In this document: one piece after another, positions 1 to 6,396 of the stretch
How positions within the stretch are numbered: position 1 is the stretch's first letter
Layout of the letters: each line of letters opens with the position of its first letter
NCBI GenBank assembly: GCA_903921835.1
Contig: CAIXRL010000239.1
Span: 1-7,981 of the forward strand
DNA length: 7,981 nt
Origin: Candidatus Eiseniibacteriota bacterium
GTDB lineage: Bacteria > Eisenbacteria > RBG-16-71-46
Direction of reading: 5' to 3'
The notes under the pieces: model-generated
Database searches by the model: none
What the model saw: only the letters and a program-made list of their open reading frames with translations
Told to the model about the DNA's origin: nothing
Program-made: the position numbers and the translations under genes

Positions 1-258
1 CACCGCGCGCGCGCCACGCGCCCACGCCACGGCCGCCGGCACGAGCACGCCCAGCGCCACGAACGTCCAGCGCACCGTCGAATCGCCGGGCACGCGCGCG
101 CGCCGCTCCAGGAGCGCGCCCGCGGCCGTCCCCAGCATCCAGGCGCCCAGCGCGAGCACGACGACCAGTTCGGTGCCGAACGACGCCACCGCGCACTCGC
201 GCAGCAGGACCACCTGGGCCAGCATCGACACCATGCCGACCGCGAGCAGCCTCCTCAC
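1..258 (-). CDS. Polytopic membrane protein, spermidine synthase-like N-terminus (partial, runs off left edge)
   Basis: Eighty-six codons are visible from a GTG at 258; the rest lies beyond the window. The visible part has two hydrophobic segments (about residues 3-19 and 31-50) and a third starting near 63. The stretch SMLAQVVLLRE (residues 11-21) followed by GTEL (28-31) and a GAWMLGTAAG helix resembles, from memory, the N-terminal membrane domain of spermidine synthase-like membrane proteins, which read roughly LAQVVLLRE...GNEL...W.LGTALGS. The catalytic aminopropyltransferase-like domain would be off the edge, so the assignment cannot be confirmed here. The gene sits 64 nt downstream of the Memo-AMMECR1 gene on the same strand and is probably in the same operon. 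The start is uncertain: AGGAGG directly follows the GTG and could instead be a Shine-Dalgarno site for the ATG nine codons in (234), although the 15-nt spacing is long. Confidence 0.6.
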   Translation of the reverse strand, partial: MRRLLAVGMVSMLAQVVLLRECAVASFGTELVVVLALGAWMLGTAAGALLERRARVPGDSTVRWTFVALGVLVPAAVAWARGARAV

Positions 259-322
259 GGCGCCCCCCGCGCCCGCCCCGCGCACGTTCGCGCCGCGCGG
301 TGACGGCGGCGCAGCGCGCGCG

Positions 323-1903
323 TCACCGTGTCCCCGGTTCGCTGAAGTGCACGGAGCGGAACGTGTAGAACTGCGCGCCGCTTCGCCACGCCTGCTCCGG
401 CAGCCCGGCCTTCGTGCACAGGTGCTCCATCAGCGCCGTGTGGTTCCAGCCCTGCTCGACCGGCACCTCGGGCAGGAACACGGCGCTCCTGCCGTCCTTG
501 CGGATCTGCACTCCGTCGCGCCCGATCACGACCGCCCCGGGTCCCGCGACGCGCGCGAGGGGCGTCAGCGCCGAGATCTCGATCTGCACGCGATCCAGCT
601 CGTCGGCCGTGAGCGCGGGGAAGCGGGGATCCTGGAACGCCGCCGCCAGCGTCATGGTGCCCACGACCTGCGCGAGCGGCATGTCCTCGCTCATGTGCCC
701 GATGCAGCCGCGCAGCTCCCCGCGCTCCTTGAGCGTCACGAACGCGCCCTGCAGGTGCATCGCGCCGGCGCCGAAGCCGCGCGCAAGCGGCGGGCAATCG
801 GTGGCGAACCAGCGCTCGAGCGTGCGGCGCGCGAACGCCAGCAGCGCTCGCTCGTCCTGCGGCCCCAGCGCGGAGTCCGCAAGGGCCTGCGCGCCGGGCG
901 CCAGCGCGGCGAGCGGCGCGTCCGCGGGGCCGGCGCAGAACTCCACCGCGCCGTAGCCCACCACGCGCTCGCGGTCGCCGATCGACGTGTCGCCGCTGTT
1001 CGCCCAGCTCAGCACCGTGCCGTGCGTGGCGCCCAGCGCGCGCGCCGCCGTGAGCGCCGCCAGCACCGGCGCCTCGCCGCACGCACACGTGACCAGCGCC
1101 GCGTGCCCCGCGCGCATCCGCGCGGCGATGGTCGCGCGCAGCGTGTCGGGGTCCATGCTCGTCATCGCCGCCAGCACGGCGCGGTCCGAGGCGCGGGCGT
1201 TCTCGTAGTCCGGGTAGTGCGAGAGGTCCGAGCTGGCGACCAGCAGCGCGTGGCGGCCCGCGAGCACGCGCGCCAGGGCCAGCCCGAGACGGCGGCAGAG
1301 CCCGGGATCGTCGCTGGCCACGACCAGCGGCAGGATGGGCGTGCCGGGCAACGCGATCTGCGCGAACGGCAGCTGCACCTCGACGGAGTGTTCGCGCTCG
1401 TGCACGCGCGGTTCGAACACGCAGTCCGGGTCCGCGGCGAGCAGCCGCGCCGCGGCGACGGAGTCGATGCGCGCGATCCCGAGCGGCGTGCGGAAGGCGC
1501 CGCGCGCGTAGACGGAGACCCGGTCGAAGTCCGCGGTCGTGTGGTTCGTGCCCAGGATCACGACCAGGTCGTAGTGCCGTCCCGCGACCTGCTTCCAGCC
1601 GTCCGCCGCGATCTGCCCCGAGAAGCCGTAGCCCGCGTGCGGCAGCACCAGCGCGACGGGTGCGGCCTCGCGCACGGGCACCGCGTCCGCCAGCATGGCC
1701 TTCACCGCGGCTTCGAGCCGCGCTGGATCCGCCGGGTAGAACTGGCCCGCCACCGCCGGCGCGCGGACAGGCTCCTCCGCCAGCGAACCGGCCGGCGAGC
1801 ACGAGCCCGCCGACAGCGTGAGCCCCGCGGTCACGACGAGGAGGACCGACGCGAAGCTGCGGGCCGAGCGGCGCAGGCGCTCTGCGCAGGTGAGCGTTGT
1901 CAT
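323..1903 (-). CDS. amrB-amrA (fusion): Exported Memo-AMMECR1 fusion (AmmeMemoRadiSam system proteins B and A)
   Basis: This protein of 526 residues begins with a basic, hydrophobic signal-like segment (residues 10-35, SFASVLLVVTAGLTLSAGSC). A Cys at 35 gives a weak lipobox, because the -3 position is Ala. The Memo domain covers about 48-325. H89 (LPHAGY), H121 (GTNH) and C275 (CACGE) match the positions of the metal ligands known in human MEMO1, and EHSVEVQLPF (171-180) and SSDLSHY (224-230) are further family signatures. The AMMECR1 domain covers about 345-520, with LRGCIG (397-402), AAFQDPRFPAL (421-431), IEISALTP (441-448) and FLPEVPVEQGWN (476-487). The Memo fold belongs with LigB-type extradiol dioxygenases, but its reaction is unknown. 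The ATG is 8 nt after the radical SAM stop, and a GGAG 12 nt upstream overlaps that gene's end, which indicates coupled translation. Domain assignment is firm; export is inferred. Confidence 0.93.
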   Translation of the reverse strand: MTTLTCAERLRRSARSFASVLLVVTAGLTLSAGSCSPAGSLAEEPVRAPAVAGQFYPADPARLEAAVKAMLADAVPVREAAPVALVLPHAGYGFSGQIAADGWKQVAGRHYDLVVILGTNHTTADFDRVSVYARGAFRTPLGIARIDSVAAARLLAADPDCVFEPRVHEREHSVEVQLPFAQIALPGTPILPLVVASDDPGLCRRLGLALARVLAGRHALLVASSDLSHYPDYENARASDRAVLAAMTSMDPDTLRATIAARMRAGHAALVTCACGEAPVLAALTAARALGATHGTVLSWANSGDTSIGDRERVVGYGAVEFCAGPADAPLAALAPGAQALADSALGPQDERALLAFARRTLERWFATDCPPLARGFGAGAMHLQGAFVTLKERGELRGCIGHMSEDMPLAQVVGTMTLAAAFQDPRFPALTADELDRVQIEISALTPLARVAGPGAVVIGRDGVQIRKDGRSAVFLPEVPVEQGWNHTALMEHLCTKAGLPEQAWRSGAQFYTFRSVHFSEPGTR

Positions 1904-1911
1904 GGTGAAGG

Positions 1912-3162
1912 TCAGCTCCAGACTCCCGGGATGATCCGGTTGCAGTACGCGCACCGGCCGTGCTCCAGGTGCATTGCGGCGATGAGGAAGCCGTCGCGCT
2001 CGATGACGATCCGCCCGCAGCCCGGGCAGTACGTGTGGTTGCCCGGGTGCCCCGGCACGTTGCCCACGTAGGCGAAGTGGATGCCGTGCGCCATCGCGAT
2101 CTCTCTCGCGCGTTCGAGCGTGGCCACCGGCGTGGGCGGCAGGTTCGGCAGCTGGTAGTCGGGGTGGAAGCGCGTGAAGTGGAGCGGCACATCGGGACCC
2201 GCCTCGCCCGCCACCCATTTGGCCAGCTCGGTGAGCTGGGAGGTGGAATCGTTCAGCGTCGGCACGACCAGGTTGACGATCTCCAGGTGTGCGTGGCTCC
2301 TCGCGACCTGGCGGATGCTGCGCAGCACCGGCGCCAGCGATGCTCCGCACACGTCGCGGTAGAAGTTCTCGCTGTAGCCCTTGAGGTCGATCTTGATCGC
2401 GTCCAGCGCACCGCACATCTCGGCGAGCGGGGCCCCGGTCATGAAGCCGCAGCTCACCAGCACGGAGCGCCGCCCCAGCGGGCGCGCCGCGCGGGCGACG
2501 TCGCACAGGAACTCGGTGAACACCGTCGGCTCGTTGTACGTGAACGCGATCACCGGCGCGCCGCGCTTCACCGCGTCGCGCGCGACGTCCCCGGCCTCCA
2601 GCCGCGGTTGCGTGTAGTCCTCCGGGCGCGCCTGCGAGATCTCCCAGTTCTGGCAGAACTTGCAGCGGAGCGGGCAGCCCGCGGTCGCGATCGAGTACGC
2701 CGCCGACCCCGGCAGGAAGTGGTAGAAGGGCTTTTTCTCGATCGGGTCGACGTGCGTCGTGATCGGTCGGCCGTACACCAGGCTGCGCAGTTCGCCGTGC
2801 GCGTGGATGCGGGCCCCGCACATGCCGCGCTCGCCCTCGGCCAGCGTGCACTCGCGCGCGCACAGCTGGCAGCGGATCAGCACGTGCGGGTGCCGGGCCA
2901 CGGCGCCCGGGGCGAGCGAGCCGGGCGCGTGACACGTGACGCAACCGTTCGCCGCCGCACCCGCGGTGGACACCCAGTAGCGCGCGCGCGGTGCGGTCCG
3001 CATCAGCTCGGCGAGCGAATCGCCCGCGGCCCACGACTCGGCGGCCCCGAACCACCCGCCCAGCGCCGGTGAGCCGGCGAGCACGAGCGCGCCCGCCATG
3101 ATGCCCCCGCACTTGAGGCAGGTGCCGAGGAACTCGCGACGCGTTTCGATCCCAGCGTGCAT
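1912..3162 (-). CDS. amrS: Tat-exported radical SAM enzyme of the AmmeMemoRadiSam system, with extra CxxCH motif
   Basis: This protein of 416 residues has the radical SAM cluster motif C163-x3-C167-x2-C170 inside AGCPLRCKFCQNWEIS. It also has the family's upstream Cys set C98/C101/C105/C115 (RCQLCAREC...GMCGAR), VDPIEKKPFYHFLPGS (138-153), TYNEPTVF (208-215) and a C-terminal pair of CxxC motifs (C379/C382, C404/C407) ending in IPGVW. The start at 3162 is favoured because AGGTGAGG lies 5 nt upstream and residues 7-12 read TRREFL followed by a hydrophobic stretch, a typical twin-arginine signal. The longer frame upstream adds only unlikely sequence. Between the Tat signal and the first Cys set is an added segment (about 64-95) containing CVTCH (74-78), the consensus for covalent heme c. 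The enzyme's substrate is unknown. Placement first in the operon with Memo and AMMECR1 matches the known three-part system. Confidence 0.93.
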   Translation of the reverse strand: MHAGIETRREFLGTCLKCGGIMAGALVLAGSPALGGWFGAAESWAAGDSLAELMRTAPRARYWVSTAGAAANGCVTCHAPGSLAPGAVARHPHVLIRCQLCARECTLAEGERGMCGARIHAHGELRSLVYGRPITTHVDPIEKKPFYHFLPGSAAYSIATAGCPLRCKFCQNWEISQARPEDYTQPRLEAGDVARDAVKRGAPVIAFTYNEPTVFTEFLCDVARAARPLGRRSVLVSCGFMTGAPLAEMCGALDAIKIDLKGYSENFYRDVCGASLAPVLRSIRQVARSHAHLEIVNLVVPTLNDSTSQLTELAKWVAGEAGPDVPLHFTRFHPDYQLPNLPPTPVATLERAREIAMAHGIHFAYVGNVPGHPGNHTYCPGCGRIVIERDGFLIAAMHLEHGRCAYCNRIIPGVWS

Positions 3163-3167
3163 GGAAA

Positions 3168-3175
3168 CCTCACCT
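3168..3175 (-). promoter_or_regulatory. Ribosome binding site of the radical SAM gene
   Basis: AGGTGAGG on the minus strand lies 5 nt before the ATG at 3162. It decides the start: the in-frame extension upstream lacks a comparable site, and starting here puts the twin-arginine motif at residues 8-9. Confidence 0.7.
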
Positions 3176-3182
3176 GAGTGTG

Positions 3183-3211
3183 AAGCTAGCCCCGGTCCGG
3201 GGCGCGTGCAA
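3183..3211 (-). promoter_or_regulatory. Predicted housekeeping-type promoter for the radical SAM/Memo operon
   Basis: On the minus strand TTGCAC (3211-3206) is separated by exactly 17 nt from TAGCTT (3188-3183). The elements are only partial matches to TTGACA and TATAAT. Transcription would start near 3176, leaving a very short leader of about 14 nt that just includes the ribosome binding site. The position and spacing are right, but the hexamers are weak. Confidence 0.4.
3189..3203. repeat. 15-bp perfect palindrome inside the promoter spacer
   Basis: GCCCCGG-T-CCGGGGC is an uninterrupted palindrome around one central base. It occupies almost the whole 17-nt spacer between the predicted -35 and -10 elements of the minus-strand operon. 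That is a plausible place for an operator or a spacer-distorting regulator, but in GC-rich DNA such a palindrome can also arise by chance. Confidence 0.5.
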
Positions 3212-3613
3212 CGAGAAGAAGCCAGGGCCGGGACAGCAAGCGTCGCAGTTCTGCCTCGCAGTTCCGCGACCGCGCGGAGCGGGGATTCGCGGTCATCCGA
3301 AGGGGGCAAGGGTCAGTCCGACTCGGTCGCTCCGACTCGGCTCCCGGGGCGGCAGGTCCGAGTTCTGACTCGCGGCTGGTGGCCGGGTTCGTGAGGGCAT
3401 GGCTCGCGTGCGCTCCCCGCCCAGCCCAGGTTGCGGGCCTGCCGGGGCTGTCATGAAGTGCTCCGTGACCGGCCGGAATCCCCGTCGCGTGGTCATATAC
3501 GGCATCAGCCAGGATGTCAGCAGGTCGCCCAGGCGGACGAAAGGCGCAGCTTGGACAACAGCCACTTGTGCTGAGCCGCACCGTGCCAGATGGAGCCGGA
3601 GGATGACCTCGGG
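3212..3613. other. Intergenic region between divergent units, no convincing gene
   Basis: Short open frames occur on both strands here, but none has a good ribosome binding site, a recognisable motif or a natural-looking protein. The only structure noted is a direct repeat, TCCGACTCGG at 3317-3326 and 3331-3340 (14-nt period), whose ACTCGG core recurs inverted as CCGAGT at 3358-3363. The composition is less extreme in G and C than in the operon to the left. Confidence 0.5.
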
Positions 3614-3640
3614 TAAAGGACTGCGCTCCTCCGCCGATCA
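3614..3640 (+). promoter_or_regulatory. Near-consensus sigma-28 (FliA) type promoter
   Basis: TAAA at 3614-3617, a 15-nt spacer, then GCCGATCA at 3633-3640. The enterobacterial FliA consensus is TAAA-N15-GCCGATAA, so 11 of 12 defined positions match with exact spacing. It points toward the chemotaxis receptor gene, which fits the flagellar and chemotaxis regulon. The drawback is the distance: 332 nt separate the -10 element from the receptor's start codon, implying a long untranslated leader. Confidence 0.55.
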
Positions 3641-3958
3641 TGTGTCCTGATCACAGGCTGTCCTCCGACCTGCACCAGCGGACATGGGGACTCGAGCGAG
3701 ATGGGCCCGCCGCGTCGCGCACAGGCGCCTCTGTCATCAGTGGTGCCACGGACTGTGGTGCAACGAGTCGCAGCCAATCCCGAATCAGAAATGGGCATAG
3801 GGGTCCGAAATCGCCGAGAGCCATTTGGATCGACGTGGCCACGTGGATCACCCCCTGTCCGTCGCCCGGTCGAGGTCACTGCCCGCCGGACGCGACAACT
3901 GGCAACTCTGACGTAGCCGCCCGGGGACCCCCGGGGGCCATCACGACACCACTTCTGC
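3641..3958 (+). other. Long leader region upstream of the chemoreceptor, no gene seen
   Basis: If the sigma-28 site is used, this would be transcribed but untranslated. Open frames here (for example from 3701) give Arg/Pro-rich sequences without a ribosome binding site and look non-coding. A GC-rich hairpin, CCCGGGG (3920-3926) against CCCCGGG (3929-3935), lies about 25 nt before the receptor's ribosome binding site. Confidence 0.4.
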
Positions 3959-3972
3959 AAGGAGAGGCCGCC

Positions 3973-5611
3973 ATGCATTGGTCCGGCAGCCGAAGGGACA
4001 CGATCGCGTCCCGACTGATGGTTCCGATTGTCGTCGGTGGAGTGTTGATCACCCCTGCTCGGCGCCACCTACCTCGTCACGGAATCCCGGCGCACGATCG
4101 AGAATCAGGCCCGCCAGTCGGCCGAATCCATCTCGTACCAGGTCGCACAGGACCGCAAGCAGTACATGACGCAGATGGAGGCCGGCAGCCTCGATCCCAC
4201 ATTCCTGCACACGGTCGGGATGAGCGTGGACGGCAAGGGACTGTACAGCGTGAACCTGCTGGGGCTCTGGCCGCTGAATCGTGCCCACGCTCCCCGGGAC
4301 GAGTTCGAAGCGAGGGCAATGCAGCACATGCTCGCCGATCCGGCGGCCGTGGCGACGAGGACCCACACGGTGCATGGGCAGCCATGGCTCTCCTACATGC
4401 GTGTCGAGAATGCCCCGCTCCAGATGTGCGTGGATTGCCACGCGGGGTCGACGACAGCGAAGTCGTCCCACTACGGCGCGCCACACTTCGTCGTCGGCGC
4501 CCCCATCGGGGCGCTGGTGGTCGAGGTGCCGCTGGGCAAGGCCGTCGCGGCGGCGCGAATCGACATGATCAAGGCCGTGGGCGTGCTGGTACTCATCATG
4601 GGGTGCGCCATCTTCGGCATATTCCGGGTGATCGCCCGCACGGTGGAGCGCCCGGTAGCGGGGTTGCTGCTGGCGGTCGCACCACTCGCCGGCGGTGACT
4701 TCTCCCGCCCGGTGAAGGTGAATGCGGGGGCGGAGATCGCGCGCATCGCGACCGCGATCGAAGCGGTCCGCGTGCAGGTCGCCCGCGTACTGAGGGAGTT
4801 CTCCGGCACGGTCGGAGCCGTGCAGGATGCTGCGGGCGGGTTGGCGCAGCGTGCCGCCACGCTTGCCTCGGGCAGCCAGGAGCATGCGGCGGCCCTCGAG
4901 CAGACGACGGCATCGCTCCAGGCCATGACCAATACCGTGCGCAGCAACGCCGAACACTCCCAGGAGGCGAAGCAGATCGCTGCGCATACCCGCGACCAGG
5001 CCGAGGTGGGCGGACAGGCGGTGCAGGCAGCGGTGCAGGCCATGTCGGGCATCTCGGCGGCGTCACGTCGCATCGCCGACATCAGCACCACGATCGACGA
5101 AATCGCCTTCCAGACCAACCTCCTCGCGCTCAACGCCGCGGTCGAGGCGGCGCGCGCGGGCGAGCAAGGCCGCAGCTTCGCGGTCGTCGCCGGCGAAGTC
5201 CGCGCGCTGGCGCTGCGTTCGGCCTCGGCCTCGAAGGAGATCAAGAGCGTGATCACCGATGCGGTGACTCGCGTCGAGGAGGGCAGCACATTGGTCGGCC
5301 GCGCCGGCACCACGCTGACCGGCATCGTCAGCGAAGTGAAGCAGGTCGCCGAACTGGTGGCCGGGATTGCCAGCGCCTCCACTGAACAGGCGCAGGGCAT
5401 CGAGCAGGTGAACCGGGCGGTCGAGCAGATGGGCCATGTCACGCAGCAGACCGCCGTCCAGACTGAGGAAGTGGACGGCACGGCCCAGTCCCTCGCCGAA
5501 CAGGCAGACGAACTCCGCCGCCAGATTGGCCAGTTCAAGTTGGATGAGGAGGCCACGACGGGCTCCATGGGGGAGCCCGGCATGTCCGCGTCGCTGGCGC
5601 GCGTCGCGTAG
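3973..5611 (+). CDS. Methyl-accepting chemotaxis protein with heme c-type (CxxCH) periplasmic sensor domain; apparent frameshift
   Basis: ATG at 3973 follows AAGGAG with 8-nt spacing and opens a typical receptor N-terminus. After 27 codons the frame breaks in a C4 run (4052-4055). Removing one C gives a 545-residue receptor; the uninterrupted frame runs from 4055 to the stop at 5609-5611, with its first internal ATG at 4166. In the repaired protein: first membrane helix about 11-35; periplasmic sensor about 36-194, resembling the DUF3365/Tll0287-like type, with CVDCH at 152-156; second helix about 197-219; HAMP about 218-270; signalling domain to about 520. The hairpin tip DEIAFQTNLLALNAAVEAAR (375-394) is the conserved CheA/CheW contact region. 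There is no NWETF-type C-terminal methylation tether. Heme-containing chemoreceptors are known (DcrA of Desulfovibrio, heme c sensors of Geobacter), so redox, oxygen or NO sensing is likely. As written, the frame starting at 3973 ends at 4698, so function depends on whether the shift is real. Confidence 0.9.
4052..4055 (+). other. Frame-breaking C4 run in the chemoreceptor gene
   Basis: With four Cs the frame from 3973 reads ...VGGVLIT-PARR and leaves the receptor frame. With three Cs it reads VGGVLIT-LLGATYLV, which completes the first transmembrane helix and joins the long downstream frame exactly. This could be a sequencing or assembly error, a recent inactivating indel, or a slippage site. 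Confidence 0.75.
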
Positions 5612-5620
5612 CGGTCGATG

Positions 5621-5647
5621 CCGGTGCGACGGCGTCGTCGCCACCGG
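5621..5647 (+). terminator. Strong hairpin after the chemoreceptor stop (terminator-like, no T-run)
   Basis: CCGGTG-CGACG pairs with CGTCG-(C bulge)-CACCGG around a GCGT loop, giving 11 base pairs starting 9 nt after the receptor's stop codon. No T-tract follows, so it is not a classical intrinsic terminator. It may still end transcription or protect the 3' end in a GC-rich genome. Confidence 0.4.
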
Positions 5648-5803
5648 GCCTCGACGATCGGCCAGAGCAGCCGGCCGCGTCCGCGAAGGCGTGGGCGACT
5701 CCGGCAGTGTGAACCAGCCGTCCTCGGAATCGGAGCAAACCCAGAGGTGTTGACTCTCATTGCCGGAAGGTCGTTTCCACTACACGAGCGAAAGGCGAAT
5801 GCC

Positions 5804-6061
5804 ATGAGAACGAAGATTGGCCTGATCACCTCCTTGCTTGCAGGGGGGCTTCTACTGAGCACCACCGTATCCGCCACGGTTCCCTTCATGAAGAAGTACG
5901 CGGAGTACTACAAGGGCTCCAAGCCCAAGTGCGCCACGTGCCATACCACTTCACCCAAGCTCAACGCGTACGGCGCGGAGCTGCAGAAGGCGCTGAAGGG
6001 CGGGAAAGAGATGACTCGGGCCATCTTCAAGGGGTGCGAGGCGAAGAGACCGAAGTCATGA
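5804..6061 (+). CDS. Small secreted mono-heme cytochrome c-like protein
   Basis: This protein of 85 residues has a clear Sec signal peptide: basic start MRTK, hydrophobic 5-20, likely cleavage after TVSA at residue 24. The mature protein is only about 61 residues. It contains CATCH (43-47) for covalent heme c attachment, followed by SPKLNAYGAEL (50-60). That matches the pattern CxxCHxxxPxLNxxG seen in several small periplasmic cytochrome-like proteins. M70 is a possible sixth heme ligand, but this cannot be settled by eye. AAAGG lies 8 nt before the ATG. The gene is 192 nt downstream of the chemoreceptor on the same strand, with a hairpin between them, so it may be transcribed separately. It is probably a periplasmic electron carrier or a redox partner of a neighbour. 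The exact family was not recognised. Confidence 0.85.
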   Translation: MRTKIGLITSLLAGGLLLSTTVSATVPFMKKYAEYYKGSKPKCATCHTTSPKLNAYGAELQKALKGGKEMTRAIFKGCEAKRPKS

Positions 6062-6291
6062 TTGACCACGTTGACGGGTGACCTGACGCGGGGGCCCAGC
6101 TACGCGATCGTCCCTGCGGCGATTGCTGTCGTTGCCGGCATCAAGCCGAAGCAGGGGCCCGGACGACGCATGTGATCCCCGACAACCACATCGTCCACGA
6201 GAGCCGCGTGACGCTGCCCGGGTGGCAGAGTTCGGGGCTGCCGATGGCCTTTGTCCACGGCGCTCGCATATGTGCGAACGCAGGTCGTTGA
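6062..6291 (+). pseudogene. Possible frameshifted coding remnant
   Basis: Two adjoining open stretches in different frames both show coding-like base composition: about 80% G+C at third codon positions in each, falling to about half at second positions in the second. The first runs from just after the cytochrome stop to 6175 and contains GPSYAIVPAAIAVVAGIKPK. The second runs from about 6172 to 6291 and contains IPDNHIVHESRVTLPGWQSS. A one-base indel near 6165-6172 would join them. The second piece is faintly reminiscent of C-terminal parts of esterase-type alpha/beta hydrolases, but this is a weak impression. There is no ribosome binding site and no recognisable start, so this may simply be chance. 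Confidence 0.25.
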
Positions 6292-6374
6292 CCGCTGCGA
6301 ACCGCCGGCCTGAACCTGGCTCACGTCGGCGCTCGCAGCTGAGCACCCAGTCTCGCTCACGCCGCCGCTGCTCG

Positions 6375-6396
6375 CCGACCGCCCGCGTACGGTCGG
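6375..6396. terminator. Hairpin between convergent genes
   Basis: CCGACCG (6375-6381) pairs with CGGTCGG (6390-6396) around an 8-nt loop. It sits between the plus-strand cytochrome region and the 3' end of the minus-strand gene at 6458, where a bidirectional terminator could be expected. Neither side has a T-run. The rest of 6292-6457 shows no supported gene. Confidence 0.3.

Noticed and set aside
255..2192. Long open frames antisense or offset to the Memo and radical SAM genes on both strands (for example 173-2071 plus, 255-2192 minus, 1960-3072 plus)
   Set aside because: Arg/Ala/Gly-rich translations typical of alternative frames in GC-rich coding DNA, with no motifs. They fully overlap well-supported genes.
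3163..3309. N-terminal extension of the radical SAM frame up to 3309
   Set aside because: The extra 49 residues lack a ribosome binding site, look unnatural, and would bury the twin-arginine signal. AGGTGAGG just before 3162 fixes the shorter start.
3293..3565. 90-codon minus-strand frame with a somewhat protein-like stretch (FVRLGDLLTSWLMPYMTTRR)
   Set aside because: GTG start without a ribosome binding site, mixed codon bias, Pro/Arg-rich second half and no family resemblance.
3640..4698. 352-codon plus-strand frame
   Set aside because: Its first 111 codons look non-coding and its start overlaps the sigma-28 -10 element. From 3973 it is the receptor's own N-terminus, and after 4055 it is an out-of-frame shadow of the receptor.
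5750..5790. TTGACT as a -35 element for the cytochrome gene
   Set aside because: No acceptable -10 hexamer at 16-18 nt spacing.
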